Assembly (NCBI GenBank): GCA_030050125.1
Contig: JASIJN010000572.1
Location: 1-15,657 of the forward strand
Source of the DNA: Streptosporangiaceae bacterium
GTDB taxonomy: Bacteria; Actinomycetota; Actinomycetes; Streptosporangiales; Streptosporangiaceae
DNA length: 15,657 nt
Direction of reading: 5' to 3'
Part shown: positions 5,674 to 12,549 of the stretch, in pieces
Position numbering within the stretch: position 1 is the stretch's first letter
How the letters are laid out: every line of letters begins with the position of its first letter
Position numbers and translations under genes: made by a program
Notes under the pieces: model-generated
What the model saw: only the letters and a program-made list of their open reading frames with translations
Database searches by the model: none
What the model was told of the DNA's origin: nothing

Positions 5674-7032
5674 GTGGACAGGCAGGAAGAGTTCGTGCTG
5701 CGCACGCTCGAGGAGCGCGACGTCCGTTTTGTTCGGTTGTGGTTCACGGATGTGCTCGGCTACCTGAAGTCGGTGGCGATCGCTCCGGCCGAACTCGAGG
5801 GCGCCTTCGCCGAGGGCATCGGCTTCGACGGATCCGCGGTGGAGGGCTTCGCCCGGGTGTACGAGGCGGACATGATAGCCAAGCCGGATCCGTCGACGTT
5901 CCAGCTCATGCCGCTGCGCGGCGAGGCCGCGGTCGGCCGGATGTTCTGCGACATCCTGATGCCGGACGGAATGCCCTCCTACGCCGACCCGCGGCACGTC
6001 CTCAAGCGCGCGCTCGGCCGCGCCGCGAACCTGGGTTTCAGCTTCTACACCCACCCCGAGATCGAGTTCTTCCTGCTTCGCGAGAAGCCGGAGCCCGGGG
6101 TGAAGCCGCAGCCGATCGACAACGGCGGCTACTTCGACCACACCCCGCACAACATCGCGCACGACTTCCGGCGCAGCGCGATCGACATGCTGGAGAGCAT
6201 GGGCATCTCGGTCGAGTTCAGCCACCACGAGGGAGCCCCGGGCCAGCAGGAGATCGACCTGCGCTACGCCGACGCCCTGACCACGGCCGACAACGTGATG
6301 TCGTTCCGGCTGGCGATGAAGGAGGTCGCGCTGGATCAGGGGGTCTATGCCTCGTTCATGCCGAAGCCGTTCACCGAGCATCCGGGCTCGGGCATGCACA
6401 CGCACATGTCGCTGTTCGAGGGCGACCGCAACGTGTTCTATGAGCCTGGTGCCGAGTTCCAGCTGTCCAAGCTGGGCCGCGCGTTCATCGCCGGGCTGCT
6501 TACCCACGCGGCGGAGATCACCGCCGTGTGCAACCAGTGGGTGAACTCCTACAAGCGGCTCTGGGGCGGGGACGAGCGGATCGCGGGGGCGGGCGGTGAG
6601 GCGCCGGCTTACGTCTGCTGGGGACACAACAACCGCTCCGCGCTGGTCCGGGTCCCGATGTACAAGCCGCAGAAGGGGAACGCCACCCGGATCGAGTTCC
6701 GCTCCATCGACTCGGCCTGCAACCCCTACCTGGCGTTCGCCGTGATCCTGGCGGCCGGGCTCAAGGGAATCGAGGCCGACTACGAGCTCCCGCCGGGCGC
6801 CGAGGACGACGTGTGGGCGCTCACCTCGGCCGAGCGGCGTGCGCTCGGCATCGCGCCGCTGCCGCACAGCCTGTCCGACGCATGCGACGTGATGCGGGGC
6901 AGCGAACTGGTCGCCGAGACGCTCGGCGAGCACGTCTTCGACTTCTTCCTGCGGAACAAGCGCGCCGAGTGGGCGGAGTACAGCCGCCAGGTCACCGAGT
7001 TCGAGCTGGCCCGCTACCTGCCCGTGCTCTGA
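5674..7032 (+). CDS. glnA2: Type I glutamine synthetase paralogue, GlnA2 type
   Basis: A 452-residue glutamine-synthetase-fold ligase that uses ATP to join ammonia, or in some paralogues an amine, to glutamate. Visible motifs: GFDGSAVEGFARVYEADM (50-67), THPEIEFFLL (126-135), SHHEGAPGQQEIDLRYAD (183-200), GSGMHTHMS (238-246), GAGGEAPAYVCWGHNNRSALVRVP, and RIEFRSIDSACNPY. The opening QEEFVLRTLEERDVRFVRLWFTDVLGYLKSVAIAP and the ending FELARYLPVL match the actinobacterial GlnA2 branch rather than GlnA1. Tyr370 in ADYELPP is near where GlnA1 is adenylylated, but a tyrosine here is not diagnostic. GlnA2/GlnA3-type paralogues of Streptomyces have been reported to glutamylate polyamines, so ammonia may not be the only substrate. 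The GTG start agrees with the family N terminus; no ribosome site is evident, suggesting a leaderless message. Confidence 0.93.
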   Translation: MDRQEEFVLRTLEERDVRFVRLWFTDVLGYLKSVAIAPAELEGAFAEGIGFDGSAVEGFARVYEADMIAKPDPSTFQLMPLRGEAAVGRMFCDILMPDGMPSYADPRHVLKRALGRAANLGFSFYTHPEIEFFLLREKPEPGVKPQPIDNGGYFDHTPHNIAHDFRRSAIDMLESMGISVEFSHHEGAPGQQEIDLRYADALTTADNVMSFRLAMKEVALDQGVYASFMPKPFTEHPGSGMHTHMSLFEGDRNVFYEPGAEFQLSKLGRAFIAGLLTHAAEITAVCNQWVNSYKRLWGGDERIAGAGGEAPAYVCWGHNNRSALVRVPMYKPQKGNATRIEFRSIDSACNPYLAFAVILAAGLKGIEADYELPPGAEDDVWALTSAERRALGIAPLPHSLSDACDVMRGSELVAETLGEHVFDFFLRNKRAEWAEYSRQVTEFELARYLPVL

Positions 7033-7050
7033 CCGGCCGTGGCGGTTGCG

Positions 7051-8040
7051 CTACAGCCCGGGGTGCAGCCCGCGCGACAGCCGCTGCTGGTAACGCCGGC
7101 CCGTCTCCGCGGCGAGCGGGCGCAGGCCGGCCTCGGCCAGCGCGATGTGCTCCTTCCAGTCGCCGCGCCCGAGCCCGGGCCCGGCGGCGGCGCAGACGCC
7201 CGCGTAGAGCGCGGTCGCCCGGGCCAGCCAGTAAGCGCGGACGATGTGCAGCCGCTCGAAGCTGTAGAGCGCGTCGCCCGTGCCAGGTTCGCGGTAGTAG
7301 AGCGCGGCCGGCGCCGGCGCCGGGCGCGGGCCGGTGGCGGACATCAGCGCGAAAAGCTCGACGTCGTTGCCCGGCAGGTAGGTCTGCACCAGCTTGCGGC
7401 GTTTCGGAACCTGCACCTCGTCGAGCCGGTCCTCCTGTCTGAGCTCGGCGAGCCTGGCCTCCATGGTGGCGGCCCGGTCGGCGATTTCCCCGGCCAGGCC
7501 GGTCTGGTCGTCACCGCCCCCGTCTTCGGCCCGCTCGCCCGCCCGGCGCAGGTCGGCGATCGCCTGCGCGGTCAGGGCGTACCCGCGCTCCCGGCGTTGC
7601 CCGGCGCCGGACGGCTCCGTCAACCACCGCGCCAGGGCCAGGATCTCGGCCAGGCGCCCGACCACGGCCAGGTCGGCCGCTGACGCGTGGTGGTCGAGCC
7701 CGGCGATCGCGAGGCCGAACGCGCCGGAGGCCTCGACAAACATGTGCTGGAGGTGCGGGCGCTCGGTCGCGGGAAGATTGAACCGCCAACGAGGATCGTC
7801 CTGTGCCGGGAGGCTCGCCTGGCGGGCCGGATCGATGTCGGCGATCAGCTTGGACGCGACGGCGCGCAGGGCCGTGCGGAGGTCGCCGTCGGCCATGGCC
7901 GACGGCCTTCGCAGGCCGGACACGGATCCCGGCACGGGGGTCCAGCCGAGGATCTCGTCGATCTGCTGGATCACGCGATCCCACGCCTTTGTCACGCTCT
8001 CGATCAACGCGCTTCCGGCGTCGCGCATGTCTTGGTTCAC
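7051..8040 (-). CDS. Protein of unknown function (329 residues)
   Basis: I do not recognise this family. The protein is soluble, without signal peptide or membrane segment, and mostly helical. Residues 1-35 look like an amphipathic helix rich in Asp and Glu, and 45-70 is another helix. The middle (about 92-140) has PHLQHMFVEASGAFGLAIAGLDHHASAAD, where paired helices carry His residues. A charged stretch, rich in Glu, Arg and Ala, follows at about 180-210 and could form a coiled coil. The C-terminal third has ALYSFERLHIVRAYWLARATALYAGVC and ends in a short basic helix. Coding bias and a long uninterrupted frame support a real gene. It starts with GTG at 8038-8040, with TATCCT seven bases before it and no ribosome site, suggesting leaderless expression; ATG at 8028 is the alternative. 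It is convergent with glnA2 and divergent from the oxidoreductase gene. Confidence 0.7.
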   Translation of the reverse strand: MNQDMRDAGSALIESVTKAWDRVIQQIDEILGWTPVPGSVSGLRRPSAMADGDLRTALRAVASKLIADIDPARQASLPAQDDPRWRFNLPATERPHLQHMFVEASGAFGLAIAGLDHHASAADLAVVGRLAEILALARWLTEPSGAGQRRERGYALTAQAIADLRRAGERAEDGGGDDQTGLAGEIADRAATMEARLAELRQEDRLDEVQVPKRRKLVQTYLPGNDVELFALMSATGPRPAPAPAALYYREPGTGDALYSFERLHIVRAYWLARATALYAGVCAAAGPGLGRGDWKEHIALAEAGLRPLAAETGRRYQQRLSRGLHPGL

Positions 8041-8047
8041 GTGGTCG

Positions 8048-8092
8048 AGGATAACCGGCGCCCAGGTGGGCCGGCGTGACAGGATTGGTCAC
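8048..8092. promoter_or_regulatory. Divergent control region with GTGAC-N7-GTCAC palindrome
   Basis: A perfect 5-bp-arm palindrome, GTGAC (8076-8080), seven bases, GTCAC (8088-8092), lies between the unknown 329-residue gene and the luciferase-like gene. CAGGAT at 8080-8085, inside it, is a possible -10 for the rightward gene. TATCCT on the minus strand (plus 8048-8053) is a possible -10 for the leftward gene. The dyad is the sort of site a dimeric repressor would use, but no regulator gene adjoins it. Confidence 0.35.
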
Positions 8093-8129
8093 CCGACCTC
8101 GGAGAACTCACGCGGGAGGCCTGGCTGCC

Positions 8130-8906
8130 GTGCGCTTCGCGTTGTGGGCACCCAATTTCGGGGTATTTGCCGACGCCTCGCTGGTCGCCGACCTGGCGGG
8201 CCGGGCGGAGGCGGCCGGCTGGGACGGGTGGTTCCTCTGGGATCACGTGGTCCACATGGCCGGCAACGAGCCCGTCGTCGACCCGTGGATGGCCCTGGCC
8301 GCCGCGGCCCTGGCGACGCGCCGGATCCGCCTTGGCACCGTCGTCACCCCTTTGCCGCGCAGGCGGCCCTGGAACGTGGCCCGGCAGGCGGCCACGCTCG
8401 ACCGGCTGAGCGGGGGCCGGGCCGTGCTGGGAGTCGGCATCGGGACCGAGCGCACCGAGGAGTTCCGCGGCTTCGGCGAGGAGACCGACCCGGTCCGGCG
8501 GGCGGCCATGCTGGACGAAGGGCTGGACCTGATCGCCGACCTCTGGACCGGCGCGGCCGTGCACCACCAGGGCGAGCACTACCGGGTGGACGGGGTCGCC
8601 TTCCAGCCGGTGCCGGTGCAGAACCCGCTGCCGGTCTGGGTGGCGGCGGTCTGGCCGCACCGGCGGCCGCTGCGGCGGGTGGCACGCTGGCAGGGCGTTG
8701 TCCCGGAGCGCCTGCCCGGACCCGAGGCGGTCAGGGAGATCAGGAACGTGGTCGGGCCGGACAAGGACATCGTGGTCTCGCCCGGCGAGCGCCCGCCCCG
8801 GGAGTGGGCCAGCGCCGGGGCCACATGGTGGATGGAAAGGCTGTGCGCCGACGCGGTGGTCGGGGAGGTCGAGGCGCTGGTCGACGCGGGCCCGCCGGGC
8901 GACTGA
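8130..8906 (+). CDS. LLM-class (luciferase-like) flavin- or F420-dependent oxidoreductase
   Basis: A 258-residue luciferase-like monooxygenase-fold protein. It shows the family order: opening strand VRFALWAPNFG, AEAAGWDGWFLWDHV (27-41), then the diagnostic block RLGTVVTPLPRRRPWNVARQAATLDRLSGGRAVLGVGIG (67-105), the MLDEGLDLIADLW helix (127-139), and GEHYRVDG followed by NPLPVWVAA. It is shorter than the usual 300-350 residues, missing part of the C-terminal helical region. Members bind FMN or F420; an NpdG gene in the same window shows F420 is made by this organism, which makes F420 use plausible but unproven. The GTG at 8130 has GGGAGG (8114-8119) ten bases upstream; an earlier in-frame GTG at 8076 lacks one. 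glnE follows 27 bases after the stop, so the two probably share a transcript. Confidence 0.87.
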   Translation: MRFALWAPNFGVFADASLVADLAGRAEAAGWDGWFLWDHVVHMAGNEPVVDPWMALAAAALATRRIRLGTVVTPLPRRRPWNVARQAATLDRLSGGRAVLGVGIGTERTEEFRGFGEETDPVRRAAMLDEGLDLIADLWTGAAVHHQGEHYRVDGVAFQPVPVQNPLPVWVAAVWPHRRPLRRVARWQGVVPERLPGPEAVREIRNVVGPDKDIVVSPGERPPREWASAGATWWMERLCADAVVGEVEALVDAGPPGD

Positions 8907-8933
8907 CCCGGCCAGGCCGGGGAGACTAACGAC

Positions 8934-11900
8934 GTGAGCATGTTGCGCGGGACAACCCTGGCCGGCCAGCTGGCCGCGATGGGATTCGCCGACACCGCTC
9001 GCGCGCAGCGCCTGCTGACCGAGGAACTGGGGCTCGACGCGACCGCGGACGCCTCCGACGCCGAGATCCTCGAGGCTCTGGCGGCCGCGGCCGACCCGGA
9101 CCTGGCCCTGGGCAGCCTGGCCCGGATGCCGCGCGATCCAGGGTTGTGGGCGGCCCTGCGCGCGGACCAGGGAGTGCGGGCCAGGCTGATCGCCGTGCTC
9201 GGGGTCAGCGCCGCCCTGGGCAGCCATCTCGCCCGCCACCCGGCGGACTGGCGAGTGCTGAGCGGAACGGACGCGCTGCGCCCGCCGGAGCCGGGCGAGG
9301 TCCGCGCCGAGCTGCTGGCCGCGGCCGACGGCGACCCGGCCGGCGGCAACGCCGCCGACCGGGCCACCGCGCTGCGCATCGCCTACCGGCGCCGGCTGCT
9401 GCACCTGGCGGCCAGAGACCTTACCGGAGCCGAGGATCTGGCCCAGGTGACGGCGGAGCTGTCGGACCTGGCGGCGGCCGCCCTGGAGGCGGCCCTCGCC
9501 ATCGCCCGGTCGGAGCTGCCGCCGGGGTTCGTGCCCGGCAGGCTCGCCGTCATCGCGATGGGGAAGTGCGGCGGCAGGGAGCTGAACTACGCGAGCGACG
9601 TCGACGTGATCTTCGTGGCTGGCGCGGCAGGGGCAGGGGGAGCGGCTGACGAGACAGGGGGAGCGGCCGGGACAGGGGGAGACGCCGACGGCGACGGCGG
9701 CGAGGCGGCCGCGCTGCGCACCGCGACCCGGCTGGCCACCCGGATGATCCGAGTCTGCTCAGATCCGGGGACCGAGGAGGCGCTGTTCCCGGTGGATCCG
9801 AACCTCCGTCCCGAGGGCCGCGACGGGCCGCTCGTCCGGACGCTGGCCAGCCACCGCGCGTACTACCAGCGATGGGCCAAGACCTGGGAGTTCCAGGCGC
9901 TGCTCAAGGCCCGTCCGGTGGCGGGCGACCCCGAGCTCGGCGCCGCCTACCTGGCCGCCATCCAGCCGCTGGTCTGGCAGTCGGCACAACGCGAGAACTT
10001 CGTGGCCGACGTGCAGGCCATGCGGCGCCGGGTGCTGGGCAGCCTGCCCGCCGACCGGGCCGGGCGCGAGATCAAGCTCGGCCCCGGCGGCCTGCGCGAC
10101 ATCGAGTTCGCCGTGCAGCTGCTGCAGCTCGTGCACGGCCGCACCGACGAGACGCTGCGCGCCGCGGCCACCATGGACGCGCTGGCCGCGCTGGCCAAGG
10201 GCGGATACGTCGGCCGGGACGACGCGGCGAGCCTGGCCGACGCCTACCGGTTCCTGCGCAGCGTCGAGCACCTGCTCCAGCTGCGGCAGCTGCGCCGCAC
10301 GCACATGCTGCCGGAGGACCCGGCGGTGCTGCGCCAGGTCGGCCGGGCGCTGCGGGCCATCCAGCCCGGCGTCACGCCGGAGCATGCCGACCCCGCCGAC
10401 GACCTCATCGCCCAGTGGCGCAGGCACGCCAGCCAGGCCAGGCAGCTGCACGAGAAGCTGTTCTACCGGCCTCTGCTGGAGGCGGTGGCCCGGCTGCCGG
10501 GCGAGGCGGTCCGGCTGACCCAGGAGGCGGCCAGGGAGCGGCTCGAGGCGCTCGGCTACGCCGACCCGGCCGGGGCACTGCGGCACATCGAGTCCCTCAC
10601 CGCCGGCGTCTCCCGCCGGGCCGCCATCCAGCGCACGCTGCTGCCGGTGATGCTCGAATGGTTCGCCGACGCGGCCAGGCCCGACGCGGGGCTGCTGGCA
10701 TTCCGGCAGGTCAGCGAGGCGCTCGGGGACTCGTCGTGGTACCTGCGGCTGCTGCGGGACGACACCAGGGTGGCGCAGCGGATGGCCAGGATCCTGGCCT
10801 CGAGCCGGTACGCCACCGGGCTGCTGCTGCGCGCCCCGGACGCGCTGGCCATGCTCGCCGACGACGCACAGCTCGAGCCCCGCCCGGCCGGGACGCTGTA
10901 CCCGGACGCTGCGGCGGCCGTGCGCCGGCACCACAGCGCCCCGGCCTCGGTGGCCGCGGTGCTGGCCCTGCGCCGCCGGGAGCTGCTGCGCACGGCGGCC
11001 GCTGACCTGCTCGGGATGTCCGGAATCGAGCAGACCGGCGAGGCGCTGACCAGCGTGGCCGCGGTGACGGTCGCGGCCGCGCTGGACGCGGCGACCAGGA
11101 AGGTCGAGCAGCAGATCGGCCCGCTCCCGACCCGGGTCTGCGTGGTGGCCATGGGCAGGCTCGGCGGCCACGAGATGGGCTACGCGAGCGACGCCGACGT
11201 GATGTTCGTGCACGAGCCGCGCGAGGGCGCGGACGAGGAGGCGGCGACCAGGGCCGCTCACGCGGTGGCCGAGGAGCTGCGTTCGCTGCTGGCCCGGCCC
11301 GGCCCCGACCCGGCGCTGCCGATCGACGCGGCGCTGCGGCCCGAGGGGCGGCAGGGACCGCTGGTGCGTACGCTCGCCTCCTACCGCGCGTACTACGAGC
11401 GCTGGTCGGCGCCGTGGGAGGCGCAGGCCCTGCTGCGTGCCGAGCCGGTGGCCGGCGGCGTGGCGCTGGGCCGGGCGTTCATCGCCCTGGCCGACGAGTT
11501 CCGCTACCCGGCCGGGGGCATGGGCGAGCCGTCCGTCCGTGAGATCCGCCGGATCAAGGCCAGGATGGAGTCCGAACGCATGCCCCGCGGGGTGGACCCG
11601 GCCCTGCACCTGAAGCTGGGCCCGGGCGGCCTGTCGGACGTGGAGTGGGTGGCTCAGCTACTGCAACTGCGTCACGCCCACGCGGTGCCCGGGCTGCGCA
11701 CCACGCGCACGCTCGCCGCGCTGCGGGCCGCCCGCGACCACGGCCTGATCGCCGCGGCCGACGCGGAGGCGCTGGACAACGCGTGGCGGCTCGCGGCCAG
11801 GATCCGCAACGCGGTCATGCTGGTGCGCGGCAGGCCGGGTGACTGCGTGCCCACGTCGCAGCCGGAGCTGGGCGCGGTGGCCCGGCTGCTGGGTTACGCC

Positions 11901-11987
11901 CCTGACGCGTCGCAGGACCTGGTCCAGGACTACCGGCGGGCCGCGCGGCGGGCCCGGGCCGTGATGGAGCGCCTGTTCTACGGCTAG
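8934..11987 (+). CDS. glnE: Bifunctional glutamine synthetase adenylyltransferase/deadenylylase
   Basis: Adds AMP to, and removes it from, a conserved tyrosine of glutamine synthetase according to nitrogen status. The 1017-residue protein has the two-headed architecture. The N-terminal nucleotidyltransferase head shows GGRELNY (213-219) and SDVDV (221-225), then RPEGRDGPLVRTLASHRAYYQRWAKTWEFQALLKARPV and KLGPGGLRDIEFAVQLLQL. The C-terminal head repeats the pattern with GGHEMGY (744-750), SDADV (752-756), RPEGRQGPLVRTLASYRAYYERW and KLGPGGLSDVEWVAQLLQL. Both catalytic aspartate pairs are present, so both activities should be intact. A Gly/Ala/Asp-rich insertion (residues 229-258) follows the first motif. 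The GTG at 8934 has GGGGAG nine bases before it; the ATG two codons later is less well placed. The protein ends MERLFYG with TAG. Confidence 0.96.
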   Translation: MSMLRGTTLAGQLAAMGFADTARAQRLLTEELGLDATADASDAEILEALAAAADPDLALGSLARMPRDPGLWAALRADQGVRARLIAVLGVSAALGSHLARHPADWRVLSGTDALRPPEPGEVRAELLAAADGDPAGGNAADRATALRIAYRRRLLHLAARDLTGAEDLAQVTAELSDLAAAALEAALAIARSELPPGFVPGRLAVIAMGKCGGRELNYASDVDVIFVAGAAGAGGAADETGGAAGTGGDADGDGGEAAALRTATRLATRMIRVCSDPGTEEALFPVDPNLRPEGRDGPLVRTLASHRAYYQRWAKTWEFQALLKARPVAGDPELGAAYLAAIQPLVWQSAQRENFVADVQAMRRRVLGSLPADRAGREIKLGPGGLRDIEFAVQLLQLVHGRTDETLRAAATMDALAALAKGGYVGRDDAASLADAYRFLRSVEHLLQLRQLRRTHMLPEDPAVLRQVGRALRAIQPGVTPEHADPADDLIAQWRRHASQARQLHEKLFYRPLLEAVARLPGEAVRLTQEAARERLEALGYADPAGALRHIESLTAGVSRRAAIQRTLLPVMLEWFADAARPDAGLLAFRQVSEALGDSSWYLRLLRDDTRVAQRMARILASSRYATGLLLRAPDALAMLADDAQLEPRPAGTLYPDAAAAVRRHHSAPASVAAVLALRRRELLRTAAADLLGMSGIEQTGEALTSVAAVTVAAALDAATRKVEQQIGPLPTRVCVVAMGRLGGHEMGYASDADVMFVHEPREGADEEAATRAAHAVAEELRSLLARPGPDPALPIDAALRPEGRQGPLVRTLASYRAYYERWSAPWEAQALLRAEPVAGGVALGRAFIALADEFRYPAGGMGEPSVREIRRIKARMESERMPRGVDPALHLKLGPGGLSDVEWVAQLLQLRHAHAVPGLRTTRTLAALRAARDHGLIAAADAEALDNAWRLAARIRNAVMLVRGRPGDCVPTSQPELGAVARLLGYAPDASQDLVQDYRRAARRARAVMERLFYG
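9618..9707 (+). repeat. Low-complexity in-frame insertion in the first catalytic head of GlnE
   Basis: Encodes about 30 residues of Gly, Ala, Asp and Glu (229-258) directly after SDVDVIFVAG. At DNA level a 14-bp block of the form RCAGGGGGAGCGGC occurs at 9633-9646 and 9654-9667, with a shortened third copy from 9672. The spacings of 21 and 18 bases keep the frame, so it looks like a microsatellite-type expansion inside a surface loop between strands of the nucleotidyltransferase core. Confidence 0.75.
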
Positions 11988-12104
11988 AGCGGCCGGGAAG
12001 GCGGAATGCGCGCCGAGCCTGGCCGAAGCGTCGCGGCAAGGCCATTGACCAGCCGTTCGAGACGAGCCAGGTAATGCCCGTCGAATTGGCGGTTTCACTG
12101 CTTG

Positions 12105-12133
12105 TGGACACCGATCTGCCGGATGGCTACGGT
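12105..12133 (+). promoter_or_regulatory. Candidate promoter for the Trypco1-protease operon
   Basis: TGGACA (12105-12110), a 17-base spacer, and TACGGT (12128-12133) match the vegetative -35 and -10 pattern (TTGACA; TAnnnT) with one mismatch in the -35. Transcription would begin near 12140, leaving a leader of about 85 bases before the GTG at 12226. The gap between glnE and this operon (11988-12225) holds no convincing terminator. Confidence 0.4.
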
Positions 12134-12225
12134 GTCGAAGACGGTTGTTTCCTGTGGGCAATTGCACCGACGGTCCGCAATACGCCGACAGGCGGGGTCG
12201 TCGCTGGCCGAGGGAGGGACTGCCG

Positions 12226-12549
12226 GTGTCTACCCAGATCGTGACCTACAAGGTTGACGACGTCACGACAGCGAAATTTGAGGTTGATCCAGCCGAGGGT
12301 TTCCGTCCCGCCGCTCACGGTCAGATTCTCGGCCAGGTGCGCGATGCGGTTGGCCCTGCCATTGAGGCCGCGAAGGCCGTCCTCGACAAAGCGAAGGAGA
12401 CACGGCCGAGCCAGATCGAGGTGAAGTTCGGGGTCAAGGTGAGTGGCGGGGCGGACTGGCTGGTGGCGAGGACGGCTGCCGAGGGCAGCTTCGAGATCAC
12501 GCTGACGTGGGCCCGGGACATGGCTGAAACGGGCGCGGATACGGCATGA
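12226..12549 (+). CDS. Trypsin-co-occurring domain (Trypco1-like, CU044_2847-type) small protein
   Basis: A 107-residue soluble protein. An N-terminal beta segment, STQIVTYKVDDVTTAKFEVD, is followed by a helix about 33-58 with VRDAVGPAIEAAKAVLDKAKE. The hallmark C-terminal beta hairpin is IEVKFGVKVSGGADWLVA (64-81) then SFEITLTW (88-95). This arrangement, with a FGVKxS block and a final TLTW strand, is that of the small actinobacterial family found next to trypsin-like proteases and STAND NTPases. The GTG at 12226 is chosen because GGGAGGG (12212-12218) lies 7 bases upstream; an earlier in-frame ATG at 12145 gives only unrelated basic sequence. Its stop overlaps the next gene's start as ATGA, so the two are probably translated together. 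Function is unproven: a regulator, adaptor or substrate of the protease are all open. Confidence 0.82.
   Translation: MSTQIVTYKVDDVTTAKFEVDPAEGFRPAAHGQILGQVRDAVGPAIEAAKAVLDKAKETRPSQIEVKFGVKVSGGADWLVARTAAEGSFEITLTWARDMAETGADTA

Noticed and set aside
5453..5767. Plus-strand frame reading the octamer array as Gly/Ala/Thr/Asp repeats
   Set aside because: The 8-bp unit does not preserve frame when its number changes, there is no ribosome site, and the frame runs out of register into glnA2.
4960..6933. A 657-codon minus-strand frame across glnA2 and the repeat region
   Set aside because: Antisense to GlnA2, and in its middle it merely translates the octanucleotide repeat.
8076..8129. Earlier GTG start for the luciferase-like gene
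   Set aside because: The extra 18 residues are basic and unlike the family; the GTG at 8130 has a ribosome site and begins at the first beta strand.
9759..11609. A 616-codon minus-strand frame inside glnE
   Set aside because: Shadow of GlnE codon bias; Arg/Gly/Pro/His-rich and without domain-like features, while GlnE on the other strand is complete.
12074..12244. A 56-codon plus-strand frame (ATG to TGA) upstream of and overlapping the Trypco1-like start
   Set aside because: No ribosome site, its last third overlaps the Trypco1 ribosome site and start, and the candidate promoter lies inside it. Kept as a possibility only; no family recognised.
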